From Lachnospiraceae bacterium (lineage in GTDB: Bacteria > Bacillota > Clostridia > Lachnospirales > Lachnospiraceae): a stretch of 64,000 nt of DNA. The DNA lies in assembly GCA_017470735.1 (NCBI GenBank), contig JAFUYB010000043.1, positions 32,662-96,661 of the forward strand, given 5' to 3'. Within the stretch, counting starts at the first letter, position 1. Every line of letters begins with the position of its first letter. The notes below the pieces were generated by a model that saw nothing but the letters and a program-made list of their open reading frames with translations, had not been told where the DNA came from and did not search any database. This document shows positions 27,824 through 37,435 of the stretch, piece after piece. The position numbers were made by a program, and so were the translations under genes.

Positions 27824-30205
27824 TTATGCCAGCTTTGCCATCAGCGCGTCCACGGTCGGATACGGCTTGGCATTCGCGTTCGTCGGATAGACCGGCCGGA
27901 TCTTCAACGCTTTCGCGATCGGCACGAATTCATTGTTTACCTGCATATATTCGGGATCGTTGTTCGCAATGTCCGCTGTTGTGAACATCGAACCGTCCCG
28001 CTTGAAAAACAGCTTGCGGTACAGCATTTGCGCGTACTGACGGACAATGTAATTGTACGCGCTTTCCACATTGCGGCAGTCGATCCGCGCCAAAAGCTCG
28101 TAGCGCACCTGCTCCCGCAGGGCTTTTTCATCCTTGATGCCGTATTGTTTGATCTGATCTTTCCAGTTTGCCCCTAAAGATGCTTTGACCGCGTTCATCA
28201 CCTGATCCAGCCCGATGTAATCATCCACGGCTTTCTTGCGGTTCTTTCTTTTTATTGCCCACTTCGTGATCGTAGACACCCATCCCAGGACAAAGCCGGC
28301 GGTGGAAATGATCGCTCCGGCGAGCGCTCCCGCGCCGGTCAGCGTCAGGATGCCGCCGGTCACCTTTAACGCGCCGGCCACCATATCCAGACCCGCACCG
28401 ACCTTCTGCGCCGCGAAATCCCTGTTCAGCTTTTTCTGCAGATTCAGCTCCCGGCGGTCGTCATTGGACATCTCTTCCGCGTGTCCCTGCTGCGCAAATG
28501 CCTGCTGCTTTCTCTGCGCGTAGGCATTGACCGAAGACGACATATGCTTCTGGCTGTTGTTCGCCCGGACCATATTGGTAATGCCCATGCCAATATCCAC
28601 CGCGCCGGTCACGACGCTGGCGTAGGCTCCCACCGTCTTGGTGACTCCCGTCGTAACCTCCTTGCTGACTTCGCCGCCCTTTTCGATGAAATTGATGCCC
28701 GCTTCACCCAGAATATTCACGACTCCGGTGCCCGTATCGCTGACGCTCGTAGCCAGCTTGTTGATCGCGCCGATGATATTGATGGCGTTCGTAGAACCCA
28801 TGTTGGTCGCCCAGCTCCGCTTGATCGTGATCAGCTCCGCGACCAGCCCGATCAGCGTGGTCACTCCCATCAATGTGGACAGACCATTGCTGGAATATTC
28901 TATGCCGGACGATAAAGAATCCCCCAGCTCCCACGAGAAATAATTTTTCCCTTCGTTCTTTGCCTCCTTCAGCGGCAGCTTCGCATATTTTTTCGCAAAA
29001 TCATTGATCTCGCCCGTGGTACTTTTGACGCTCTTCGCCTTACTCGTTTTTTTCTTTACCGCTTCTCTCATTCCCCGGGGCAGCTCCCCATAAACGCCCT
29101 TGACTGCTTTGTCCGCGGCAATCAGCCTGCGAAACGCGTTTCCCACCCCCTGCGCGGAATTGGCAAGAGCCGTATTGTCCGCCTCGGTCCTTGTCCCTTT
29201 TGATTCCATCTGCGCCAAAAGCTTCTGATGATCCTTTAGAGTACGCAAAAGACCGTCTGCCGCCAGCTCCCGCTCCGCAACGATCGCCTCTTCCTGCCCT
29301 TGTCCGAAGTTGTTTTCCGGATTGCCGTTTTGAGGGCCTTGCGCATTGGCGTTCTGCTGCCCGGCGTTGGCGTTCTCCTGTCCGTTTTCCTGCTGATCCT
29401 GCTGGTCCTGCGCCGCCTGCACGACCGGATCGGCCTGGGGCGCGGGCGGCACAAAGGCATCCGGCTCCTGCCCCGTGTAGGCGCGGAACTGCGCGCTAAA
29501 GGCTGATGACGCATGAGCCGCGTCCTCCAGCTTCTTCCAGTACACCTCGTCTCCAAGTCTCTTCCACAGCTTGAGCCTGGACGCGACCATCTGCTCCTTA
29601 AATGCCGCGAGGTCGGGGACATAATCGTCCGCCTGCGCGGAGTAAAAGTCCACATCCGTCGGATTTTTGCGCTTCTTTTTTTCTATGAGATAATACATGA
29701 ACAGCTTTTCCCGGTCAGTCTTGCGCAGGATGCCATTAATGAAAGCCTGGTGCCTTGGCTTGCCGTTGCGGTACATCCACTGGGCTATGGCGTTCAGCCC
29801 CGCTTTCTGCGCCTGCGTCACCTCCCTCGTCCCGGCGTAAGCGCTGCTATCCTGCTTCGTCAGGGCGGAATTTTCATCCATCGCGTTGGAGAGCATATTG
29901 CCCTGCGGCCGTTCCATCGGCACCGCTCCAAAATAGGAACTGAAAGCGGCCAAAAGCTCATCGGAATCCATATCCCTGCCCCGCTGCTGGGGCTGCAGGG
30001 CACGGTACGCCTCAATCGTCGCGCGGTAGGTGTTTAAGAAGGTAAGGGTCTGATCGTAGCCTGCTCCGCCGTCAAGCCCTCTGACACGCTGATACTGCTT
30101 TTGCTGCTTTTTAAACAGCGCCGCGGCCTTTCTCATATCTTTTTTTGTGTTTTCGATCCTTCTGCGCTCCTCACGCGCCGCCTGGGCTGCTGCATTTCTC
30201 GGCAT
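27824..30205 (-). CDS. Candidate membrane-active effector of the injection system
   Basis: 793 residues, unrecognised. Residues 1-240 are helical and charged. A Gln/Asn/Pro-rich linker (about 250-310, with QDQQDQQENGQENANAG) follows. The C-terminal half holds hydrophobic, Gly/Ala-rich helices (GLSTLMGVTTLIGLVAELI near 455, VGAYASVVTGAVDIGMGITN near 530, LKVTGGILTLTGAGALAGAI near 620) typical of pore-forming toxins or translocators. No signal peptide is present. It follows the AAA+ ATPase gene and precedes a small acidic chaperone-like gene. Delivery through the tube is inference; a structural role such as a cap cannot be excluded. Confidence 0.6.
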   Translation of the reverse strand: MPRNAAAQAAREERRRIENTKKDMRKAAALFKKQQKQYQRVRGLDGGAGYDQTLTFLNTYRATIEAYRALQPQQRGRDMDSDELLAAFSSYFGAVPMERPQGNMLSNAMDENSALTKQDSSAYAGTREVTQAQKAGLNAIAQWMYRNGKPRHQAFINGILRKTDREKLFMYYLIEKKKRKNPTDVDFYSAQADDYVPDLAAFKEQMVASRLKLWKRLGDEVYWKKLEDAAHASSAFSAQFRAYTGQEPDAFVPPAPQADPVVQAAQDQQDQQENGQENANAGQQNANAQGPQNGNPENNFGQGQEEAIVAERELAADGLLRTLKDHQKLLAQMESKGTRTEADNTALANSAQGVGNAFRRLIAADKAVKGVYGELPRGMREAVKKKTSKAKSVKSTTGEINDFAKKYAKLPLKEAKNEGKNYFSWELGDSLSSGIEYSSNGLSTLMGVTTLIGLVAELITIKRSWATNMGSTNAINIIGAINKLATSVSDTGTGVVNILGEAGINFIEKGGEVSKEVTTGVTKTVGAYASVVTGAVDIGMGITNMVRANNSQKHMSSSVNAYAQRKQQAFAQQGHAEEMSNDDRRELNLQKKLNRDFAAQKVGAGLDMVAGALKVTGGILTLTGAGALAGAIISTAGFVLGWVSTITKWAIKRKNRKKAVDDYIGLDQVMNAVKASLGANWKDQIKQYGIKDEKALREQVRYELLARIDCRNVESAYNYIVRQYAQMLYRKLFFKRDGSMFTTADIANNDPEYMQVNNEFVPIAKALKIRPVYPTNANAKPYPTVDALMAKLA

Positions 30206-30262
30206 AATGTCTCCTTTCCCCTTATGAATCCGCGCTTAAAAAATCCAGATGATCCTTTCCGA

Positions 30263-32254
30263 TCACAAATATTCCCCAAGCCTCCCCAGCTTGTCCCGGT
30301 CAAGCGTCCGGTTGTCCTTTTCCATTTCCCGTTTTGCCGCTAAAACAATCTCCGCCGGACCGATCGCCTTTTTTCTCTTTGCCGCCAGGTATGCCGCCTG
30401 CAGCGCGACATTCTTGATGATCGCGCCGGTAAACACAAATACGCGCGCCAGCTCCCTTAGATCCACATCCTCCGACAGCGGAGCTTCATCCGGGATCACT
30501 GATTTCCATATCTCATAGCGTTCCTCTTCGTTCGGTTCGGTAAACTTTAAGTAAAATTTAAACCTGCGCATAAACGCGAAGTCGATCCGCCCCTGGTTGT
30601 TGGTCGCGAGGATCGTGATCCCGTCATAGTCCTCTATGCATTGCAAAAGCAGCGACGACTCAATATTGGCAAAGCGTTCGTTGGCGCCCTGCGCTTCCAT
30701 CCGCTTGTGAAAAATGGCATCCGCCTCGTCAAAAAACAGGATGCATGACATCTTTGCCGCGTCGTCAAAAATCCGCTTGATGTTCTTTTCCGTCTCTCCG
30801 ACATATTTGTCAATGACCTGCGACAGATCGACGCGGTACAGCTCCATCGACAGCTCATTGGCGATGACCTGCGCCGCCATCGTCTTTCCCGTACCGGGCG
30901 GTCCCGCGAACAGACAGGAAATGCCTGCCCCATAGGGAACGGATTTTTTGAAATTCCACTCCTGCAGGACGATATGGCGATTCCGCACGCAGTCACAGAT
31001 GTCCGATAAAAGCTCCTTATCCTGCCCGGCAAGCTTCAAATCCTTCCAGGCAAATCCGGTCCGTACGCGTACCGCCTTGTCCGACAGATGGCGGGACATT
31101 TGTCCGTAGCAGGCATGGTAGAGCATTTTCTTGTCCATTTGCTCACGGTTTACGGCCATGACTTTTGCCGCGGAAAGCGCCTTTTTCATTTTCCCCGGCG
31201 TGAGCGCGAAGGTGTTGGCAAGCGTCGGTATGTCCACATCTTCTGCCAGGCTCTCTTCTGCCAAGAGCACTCTCCAGAGCTCCTGCCGCTTAAGCTCGGT
31301 CGGGAACGGTATCCCGATCTTCGCCGCCCACTCTCCGATGGACGGTTCGCCTTCGGCATCTATGATCAGATACAGCTTCGGCACCAAAGCGAGGATCTCC
31401 GCTTCAAGCCACGCCGCAAGCTGTGACTCCAGGGACTCTTCAAACGATTCGATCCCCTCAACGGCGAGGCAGTATCCAAACAGCGCGCACTCCCGCACTG
31501 CGGCAAGAACGGCACGCTTTAGATCAGGCACGCCCTCTTCCCCTCTATTGGCCAGATCGCAGAACACAACCGTTTCCCCGCGCTCTGCCGCAATCGTCTT
31601 TACGATACGGTGTTTGCCCGCTCCGTCCTCGCCCCACAAAAGCAGGGCGGCAATCTCTTCGTGGGCAGACAGCGCGCGGACTGTTTCCAGAATCCCGCTC
31701 TGCTGTTCTTGCAGCAGCCGGTCCATTGCGTCAACCGTAAGGCTTTCCGGCGGACAGATTTCGATGCCGGACAGCCGTACCTCATCCCAGCCCATCAGAA
31801 TGTCCGTCAAACGCATATCCAAAGCAAGCGGCTCGTGCAGCGCGTCCTCCGAAAAGGCCAGCTTGGGAAATAAAACCGAAAAGCCTCTTTCGTATCCTTT
31901 CGCGCAGGCATAGACCTCCGGCGCGTCCGCCGTTTTGGGCAAGAGCAGCTTTTGCACCAGTTCCGACAGCGACGGCGCGTCCGCCGTCCCGGACGGTTCT
32001 TCCCCGGTTCCCCACTTTATCTTCAACAAATACGCCAGCGCGCCGCGCCAGAAATCATCTCCGCCTGCCGCCCGGATCCGCTCTTCCATCCGCGGCAGAC
32101 TCCCTGCCGCTTCGTTCATCGAAAGCCGCGCGTGGATCTCCTGAGCCTTTTCCACCCTTGCCAATATGTCCTGCTTAAGACAGATCTCGACATAGGAAAA
32201 CAAATCTTCTATGTATTCCGCGTTTCCGCGGTAAGCCACATCCTGCAAATCCAT
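30263..32254 (-). CDS. AAA+ ATPase of the injection system (Afp15-like)
   Basis: 663 residues. After an N-terminal helical region there is a weak first AAA-like domain (LLLWGEDGAGKHRIVKTIA near 205, with an abnormal Walker A), then a complete second AAA+ domain: Walker A AGPPGTGKT (about 450-458), Walker B CILFFDEADAIF (about 504-515), sensor TILATNNQGRIDFAFMRRF with arginine finger, and a small lid. An AAA+ ATPase with this layout is a standard late gene of extracellular contractile injection systems, where it is needed for assembly. ATG at 32254 lies two nt after the stop of the phosphatase-like gene. Confidence 0.9.
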   Translation of the reverse strand: MDLQDVAYRGNAEYIEDLFSYVEICLKQDILARVEKAQEIHARLSMNEAAGSLPRMEERIRAAGGDDFWRGALAYLLKIKWGTGEEPSGTADAPSLSELVQKLLLPKTADAPEVYACAKGYERGFSVLFPKLAFSEDALHEPLALDMRLTDILMGWDEVRLSGIEICPPESLTVDAMDRLLQEQQSGILETVRALSAHEEIAALLLWGEDGAGKHRIVKTIAAERGETVVFCDLANRGEEGVPDLKRAVLAAVRECALFGYCLAVEGIESFEESLESQLAAWLEAEILALVPKLYLIIDAEGEPSIGEWAAKIGIPFPTELKRQELWRVLLAEESLAEDVDIPTLANTFALTPGKMKKALSAAKVMAVNREQMDKKMLYHACYGQMSRHLSDKAVRVRTGFAWKDLKLAGQDKELLSDICDCVRNRHIVLQEWNFKKSVPYGAGISCLFAGPPGTGKTMAAQVIANELSMELYRVDLSQVIDKYVGETEKNIKRIFDDAAKMSCILFFDEADAIFHKRMEAQGANERFANIESSLLLQCIEDYDGITILATNNQGRIDFAFMRRFKFYLKFTEPNEEERYEIWKSVIPDEAPLSEDVDLRELARVFVFTGAIIKNVALQAAYLAAKRKKAIGPAEIVLAAKREMEKDNRTLDRDKLGRLGEYL

Positions 32255-32256
32255 AT

Positions 32257-34215
32257 TTATCCCCAATACCGAAACATCAGCATCGTCACATCTTCTTTCT
32301 GCTTCACGCCTTTTGTATAGGTTTTGATCTCGTCATTCAGCGCCTCTACAAGCTGCGGCAGACGGTATTCCTTTTTCGCGCATTCTCCCCATTTCTCATA
32401 CAGGTACTCTGCCGTATAACTGTTGCCATGGGCATCGGTGCATTCCGCCGTATCCCTCGTATGCGCAAACAGCAGGTCGCCCTGTGACAGACGGACGCGG
32501 TGTTTGGTATACGGCACATTTTCCATATTGCCGAGCGTCACGCCCGCCTCACCGGGAAGCTGTTTCGCCGCTTCCCCTGAATGCTTCCACAGCACCGGCG
32601 CTTCCCCCGCGCAGGCGTACTCCATGTCGCCGTTTGAGAGATTGACTATCCCCGCGAAAATGTGCGCGACAGTCCCCTCATCATTGCCGTAAGCGAGCTG
32701 GTTGTTGGTCTCCGCGAGGATGCGGTCGGGGCTGTAGCCCTGCTGGGCGTAGCTTTTGATGTTGGTCTTCGCGACGATCGAAAACAGCGTGGACGGGATG
32801 CCCGCGCCGGAAGCCTCCCCGATCGCGATACAGAATGTCTTTTTGTCAATGAAAAAGAAATCGTAAAAGCTGCCGCCGCCCTCATCTGCCGGGAGCAAAG
32901 ACGCGTAAATGTCAAAATCCTTACGGTCAGGAAATGCCGGAAATACATTCGGCAGCATATTCTGCACAAGCTGCCGGACCAGGCTGCGTTCCGTCTCCAT
33001 CCGCTCCTTTTCGGTACTGATGGAACGGATATGGTCGATCCGCTCGCGCAGCTCCGCCGTCATATGGTTGAAAGACTCTCCAAGCCTTCCGATCTCATCG
33101 TCTGTCGTCACATCCACTTGCAGCGACAAGTCGCCTCCGCCGATCTTTTCCACCTGTTCTGTCATCCTTACGATTGGGCCAGTCAGGCTGTCCGATAAGG
33201 ATTTTCCCACGCCCAGCAAGACCCATGCGCCGATGCACAGAAAAGCGATGCAGCAGCCTAAGCTCCACAAAAGGCTGGTACGGATGCTGTCTTTCAGTTT
33301 GTCAATATACCCGGAAAAATCTGTCCGGATGCCGTGGATGATCCCTTCCTGTCCGGCGCGGTCCTGCACGACACAAAGCGTCCATCCGGTCTCCGGCATC
33401 GTCCGTAAAGTATAGCTGTCATTATCCTTGGTGGAAAAATCCTCTTTTCCCAAAAGCGATGCCGCGTAATCCGCGTCCTCAAACGATCCGGGCGCGTACA
33501 TCAGCCTGCCTCTGCCGTCGAACAGCACAAGGGATATCGCAGCAGCTTGATCCATCTCGGCAATCTTTTTGGGAATCGAGCCCATTTCGATCCCCGCCGC
33601 GACCACGCCCGCGAAATTGCCCCGCGCGTCAACATAAGGACAGGCGCAGACGACCTTCTCGGCATCGGAGAGCACGCCCTGGACGACATTGCTCCAATAA
33701 TACGGTTTGTCCTGCTTTTCCGCCTTGATGTACCACCTGCTTTCACGCGGATCCTTTCCATTGTCATCCAAAGCCGCTTCAGGCGTGGTGATGACTCTGC
33801 CGGTTTTCGTCACGACATACATGGACAGGCCGGACGGATCCTGAGGATCGTAGTCCGGCAGATTGGACAGCAGTATGCCTATCTGCCGGTCGGAAGGACC
33901 TGTCGCCATCTCTTTCGCGACCAGCTGCGCCTGCTGGCGGACATCCCCGAAATATTCATTGATATAGCCTTCACAGAGGTTGGCGTAATTGCCTGCCGTC
34001 GCTTCATCCAGCTTTTCAAGCGCGTCTGAAGTCTTTTCCGAAATGGCATTCGTCCGCCGCAGAAAATCCCCGTGGATGCTGTAGCCCAGCCACCCCAAAA
34101 GCGCGAAGATCAGCAAAAGCTGCAGCGCGGCTATGCCAAAGCCTCCGCCGATGATGACCCGCCTTACCCTCTTTTTTATCGAACCTGTTTTTTTCGCAGT
34201 TTTCGTCTTTCTCAT
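32257..34215 (-). CDS. Membrane sensor with dCache, HAMP and degenerate SpoIIE/PP2C domain
   Basis: 652 residues. Basic N-terminus, TM1 (about 20-46), an extracellular dCache-type sensor (about 50-310, with DPRESRWYIKAEKQDKPYYW), TM2 (about 315-337), HAMP (SLTGPIVRMTEQVEKIGGGD onward) and a C-terminal SpoIIE-type PP2C domain (about 420-650). The fold is kept but the metal site is altered: GGDfYD is GGSFYD (Ser449), GDvSG is GEASG (Glu467) and TDGv is TRDT; only Asp642 of the last motif remains. It may be a pseudophosphatase or a binding module that passes an external signal to the machine, by analogy with type VI secretion phosphorylation control. Confidence 0.85.
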   Translation of the reverse strand: MRKTKTAKKTGSIKKRVRRVIIGGGFGIAALQLLLIFALLGWLGYSIHGDFLRRTNAISEKTSDALEKLDEATAGNYANLCEGYINEYFGDVRQQAQLVAKEMATGPSDRQIGILLSNLPDYDPQDPSGLSMYVVTKTGRVITTPEAALDDNGKDPRESRWYIKAEKQDKPYYWSNVVQGVLSDAEKVVCACPYVDARGNFAGVVAAGIEMGSIPKKIAEMDQAAAISLVLFDGRGRLMYAPGSFEDADYAASLLGKEDFSTKDNDSYTLRTMPETGWTLCVVQDRAGQEGIIHGIRTDFSGYIDKLKDSIRTSLLWSLGCCIAFLCIGAWVLLGVGKSLSDSLTGPIVRMTEQVEKIGGGDLSLQVDVTTDDEIGRLGESFNHMTAELRERIDHIRSISTEKERMETERSLVRQLVQNMLPNVFPAFPDRKDFDIYASLLPADEGGGSFYDFFFIDKKTFCIAIGEASGAGIPSTLFSIVAKTNIKSYAQQGYSPDRILAETNNQLAYGNDEGTVAHIFAGIVNLSNGDMEYACAGEAPVLWKHSGEAAKQLPGEAGVTLGNMENVPYTKHRVRLSQGDLLFAHTRDTAECTDAHGNSYTAEYLYEKWGECAKKEYRLPQLVEALNDEIKTYTKGVKQKEDVTMLMFRYWG

Positions 34216-34242
34216 ATAGCCTCCAGCAGATGTGGCTGTCTG

Positions 34243-35067
34243 TTATAGCACTTCCAGATAAATTGCCGCGGGATCCTGCCCATCCGCCTCGCCGTGAATA
34301 AACGCGTCACAGCGGATCAGGTATTCCTTTGCTGCCAGATCCCGCCGGTCCGTGCGGATGACTTCAAGAAAATAGCCCCGCGCATCGGCAAAACGGTGAA
34401 CCAAAAACAGCTCGACTCCCTTTTCAAACATATTCCGTGTCCGCCGTTTGATGTTGCGGATCTCCGGCTCGTCTCCCTCAAAGATGTCGTATACGATCTC
34501 TTTTTTCCTCACATGAGATAAATACACGACGCCCAGCATCCTGTGGTTGTATTTTTCCTTGGCGCCCGGCACCTGGGACAGATAAGTCTCTGTCACAAAA
34601 ATCCGCGTAAAATAATCCGCCGCTTTCTGCTGCAGCATCCCGCACAGCGTCACATGAGGTGAACGGATCAGCGGGGCAAGCCGGTCGCCATACCCTACCA
34701 TCCCCACCGTGACGCTCCCGTAACAGAGCGCGACCGAAAGTCTCTTGTAATATTGCCGTTCGTCCTCCGGCAGCTGCTCAATTTCCGTAAAGACATCCAG
34801 TGCTACGGACAGTGCCTCCTGCGGGTGATCCGGAAACAGGGACAGCACGCCGGATGAGCGGAAATCCATAACGATTCCCTTTTTTTCAATCAGCGGCATG
34901 CACTGCGCCAGCATATGGTTGATCCGCCGGAAAACCTCGTCCCCGTCCGTATGCTCTGCCTGCCTGACAAGCTCGATCACATTGACATTGAGGATGCCTG
35001 CGTCAAGCTCAGTCTTTTCACCCAGCGCGAGTGAAGAAAATTCCGATGGTATGTAGTCTGTCCGCAT
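34243..35067 (-). CDS. Degenerate class III cyclase-like protein with TPR-like tail
   Basis: 274 residues. The first 200 residues follow the class III adenylate/guanylate cyclase fold: a beta strand and helix (ILNVNVIELVRQAE), MDFRSSGVLSLFPDHPQEALSVALD and SVALCYGSVTVGMVGYGDRLAPLIRSPHVTLCGMLQQKA. The metal-binding aspartates normally at the first strand and in the GDg turn are absent (Asn and Ser instead), so cyclase activity is unlikely. The C-terminus (EKGVELFLVHRFADARGYFLEVI) is a TPR-like hairpin as seen in cyclase-plus-adenylate-kinase regulators. Its place between the spike tip and sensor genes suggests a regulatory scaffold. Confidence 0.7.
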   Translation of the reverse strand: MRTDYIPSEFSSLALGEKTELDAGILNVNVIELVRQAEHTDGDEVFRRINHMLAQCMPLIEKKGIVMDFRSSGVLSLFPDHPQEALSVALDVFTEIEQLPEDERQYYKRLSVALCYGSVTVGMVGYGDRLAPLIRSPHVTLCGMLQQKAADYFTRIFVTETYLSQVPGAKEKYNHRMLGVVYLSHVRKKEIVYDIFEGDEPEIRNIKRRTRNMFEKGVELFLVHRFADARGYFLEVIRTDRRDLAAKEYLIRCDAFIHGEADGQDPAAIYLEVL

Positions 35068-35095
35068 TTTTTCTCCTTCTATGGAAAATCCCCTC

Positions 35096-35482
35096 TTACG
35101 GCACCTGTATGTTCATCGTCCCCGGATTGTTGATGGATATCGCCCCGCCCCAGTTGCACATCAGCTTGGATGAATTGTTAAGCGCGGGCTTGCCTCCGAT
35201 CATCACTGTCGGAGAACCGGGTGCCCATGGCGCGGTCGTGACCGGAATGCAGGGCATCGGTGTCAGCGCGCCCATTGCTGCCGCCGTTGCCGCCGCCACG
35301 GTCGGATTTGCCAGGGATTTGCACATCCCAAACGGCATCACATTAACCATCGGCTTGTTGTCCATGATCGTCGCGATCGGCATGCTTGTGACCGTGCGGT
35401 TCTCCGGCAGGACATTCAATACCGACGGCGTCATTCCGAACGGGCAGGAAAGCATCGCTCCGCCGCATACGCAAAATCCCAT
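35096..35482 (-). CDS. PAAR-like spike-tip protein (DUF4280)
   Basis: 128 residues, rich in Gly, Pro, Met and Cys, with short beta segments: MGFCVCGGAMLSCPFGMTPS at the start, PIATIMDNKPMVNVMPFGMCKSLANP, and PGSPTVMIGGKPALNNSSKL near the end. This matches the DUF4280/PAAR-like family that caps the spike of injection machines, with cysteines suited to metal binding at the tip. Length is typical. In most systems it sits on the gpV/VgrG spike, encoded here at 46788-47555. It is located between the MORN and cyclase-like genes. Confidence 0.88.
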   Translation of the reverse strand: MGFCVCGGAMLSCPFGMTPSVLNVLPENRTVTSMPIATIMDNKPMVNVMPFGMCKSLANPTVAAATAAAMGALTPMPCIPVTTAPWAPGSPTVMIGGKPALNNSSKLMCNWGGAISINNPGTMNIQVP

Positions 35483-35542
35483 TATCGGTAACTCCTTTCC
35501 TTCGTCATCGCAAAGCCGTCCCTCATTTCACGGATACCGGTC

Positions 35543-37432
35543 TCACTCATCATCGCTGTCTTTGCTGTCGCTTTTTGTACTGCTGTCCTTTTTGCTGTCA
35601 TCCGAGTCCCCGTCATCTTTTTCGTCCGACTTCTCATCAGTCTTTTCATCATCGGTCTTTTCATCCTCGCTCTCCTCGGCCCGGACAAATACGCCGTTGA
35701 TGAAGGTTCCCTCGCTCTCAACCTGTCCGGTATCCGTGTTATACAGCTTGCCCGAACCATTGAAGAGATTGTTCGTGAAGCTGCCCTCATAGCGCAGCAG
35801 CCCGTTGTCCGCGTACAGCTTTCCGTCACCGGAATACATCCCCTCGTGGAAGCCTCCCTCATAGATCAGGCTGCCGGTCGCGGGGTTGTACTGCTTGCCG
35901 TCCCCCTCGTAGACATCATTATCATAACCGCCCTCGTAGATCAGGCGTCCCTGCGTGTCAAAGCTTTTGCCGCTGCCTGACATATGTCCTTCCGAAAAAT
36001 CTCCTTTGTAGAAAAGACTTCCGTCTGCCGCGTACTGGTTGCCCGTCCCGTCGAATTCACCGTCCACAAACTCACCCTTGTAGACAGGGACTTCATTTTC
36101 ATCGTAGAGCGTGCCCTTGCCCTCGTAATTGCCCGCTTCAAATTCGCCCGCGTAGATGACTCGTCCATTTTCGTCGAAGAGCTTTCCTTTGCCCTCATAA
36201 ACCCCGGCGGCAAAGCTGCCCTTGTAATTCAAGGTGCCGTCCGTCCGGTAGAGCCTGCCCTTGCCTTCGTAGAGACCCGCCGCGAATTCACCGGCGTAAA
36301 CAAGGTTGCCGTTTTCGTCGTAGAGCCTGCCTTTTCCGTCATAGACGCCCCCTGCAAGGGATCCCTGGTAATGGATACGCCCGTCCTTCCGGTAAAGCGT
36401 GCCCTCGCCCTCTTTTACTCCGGCCGCGTAGCCGCCCTTGTATTTGATGCTGCCGTTCTTGCGGTAGCGCGTCCCCTCACCGTCAAATTTCCCGGCCGCG
36501 TAGCCGCCCTCATACCGCAGTATATGCTTTGCCGAAAAGCAGGCTCCTTCGCCGTCATACTTGCCATCGACGATGCTGCCTTTATAGCGCAGGTTTCCTT
36601 TGTCGTCGAAAATGCTCGTCTCACCGGTCACAAATTCATCTGCCGAAAATATACCGTTTGATACAAGCTTGCCGTTGTAATAGAGCTTGCCCGTTCCTTC
36701 CTTTAGGCCTCCGGCAAAATTGCCCTCATAAACAAGCTGCCCTTTTTCATCGTAGAGCTTGCCAAGTCCTTCGTATTCTCCCTGCTTGAAATCCCCGGTG
36801 TATTCCAGCTTGCCGTTCGGGTAATACAGCTTGCCGGAGCCGTCATAGAGATTCGCGGAAAATTCTCCTTTATACTGCGTCTTTCCGTCCTCGTAATACG
36901 ACTCGCCGTCGCCCTCGTACATCTCCATCTGAAAGCCGCCCCGGTACAAAAGCACGCCCTCATCGTTGTAGAGGATCCCCTGACCATTGATCCGCCCGCC
37001 GTCAAGCCGCCCGATAAAGATGACATTTTTATCTTTATAGTTGTCCAAAAGCCTGACCTTGCCCGTATAGCCTGCCATCTCTTCGGAATTGATGACAAAG
37101 GTTCTCGTGAAGAACCGGCCGATCACCCACGGAACAAGAAACCAGATGGCAAGCGCGAGGATCAGGATGGCTAAAAGAACGACCACAAAGACCATCTTTT
37201 TTGCCACATAACGCTTGCCGATCAGGACATATTCGCTGATCGAACGGGGCTTTGCCGTCACATCCCGCACTTCTCCCCGGATGTCCGAAGAGATCCTGCC
37301 GATCAGCCCGGACGGGGAAAATATGCTCCTGAGCCTGCGGATGAAAATCTGAACCGGCATCGTCACCAGGCTCCCGACGCGTTTTAAAAGCCTTATGAGA
37401 AATCCTTCGCCCGATCCCCCTGCAAACTTCAT
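35543..37432 (-). CDS. Membrane-anchored MORN-repeat protein
   Basis: 629 residues. A basic juxtamembrane region is followed by one transmembrane helix (about 79-103, MVFVVVLLAILILALAIWFLV). Then come about eighteen MORN-type repeats of 22-23 residues (pattern GkLYdenG.l.Y.GeF..G.yeGkG) from about 130 to 575, and an extremely acidic Asp/Glu/Ser/Lys tail of about 50 residues. MORN repeats form long beta solenoids that bind lipids or proteins. With the N-terminus inside, the solenoid would be outside the cell. A role as membrane anchor or wall-spanning conduit for the machine is inference from its place between anchor and spike genes. Confidence 0.85.
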   Translation of the reverse strand: MKFAGGSGEGFLIRLLKRVGSLVTMPVQIFIRRLRSIFSPSGLIGRISSDIRGEVRDVTAKPRSISEYVLIGKRYVAKKMVFVVVLLAILILALAIWFLVPWVIGRFFTRTFVINSEEMAGYTGKVRLLDNYKDKNVIFIGRLDGGRINGQGILYNDEGVLLYRGGFQMEMYEGDGESYYEDGKTQYKGEFSANLYDGSGKLYYPNGKLEYTGDFKQGEYEGLGKLYDEKGQLVYEGNFAGGLKEGTGKLYYNGKLVSNGIFSADEFVTGETSIFDDKGNLRYKGSIVDGKYDGEGACFSAKHILRYEGGYAAGKFDGEGTRYRKNGSIKYKGGYAAGVKEGEGTLYRKDGRIHYQGSLAGGVYDGKGRLYDENGNLVYAGEFAAGLYEGKGRLYRTDGTLNYKGSFAAGVYEGKGKLFDENGRVIYAGEFEAGNYEGKGTLYDENEVPVYKGEFVDGEFDGTGNQYAADGSLFYKGDFSEGHMSGSGKSFDTQGRLIYEGGYDNDVYEGDGKQYNPATGSLIYEGGFHEGMYSGDGKLYADNGLLRYEGSFTNNLFNGSGKLYNTDTGQVESEGTFINGVFVRAEESEDEKTDDEKTDEKSDEKDDGDSDDSKKDSSTKSDSKDSDDE

Positions 37433-37435
37433 AAC

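Noticed and set aside
35984..36661. 225-codon plus-strand frame opposite the MORN gene
   Set aside because: Its periodic FVEE/ALV pattern mirrors the MORN repeats on the other strand; it has no ribosome binding site or family features.
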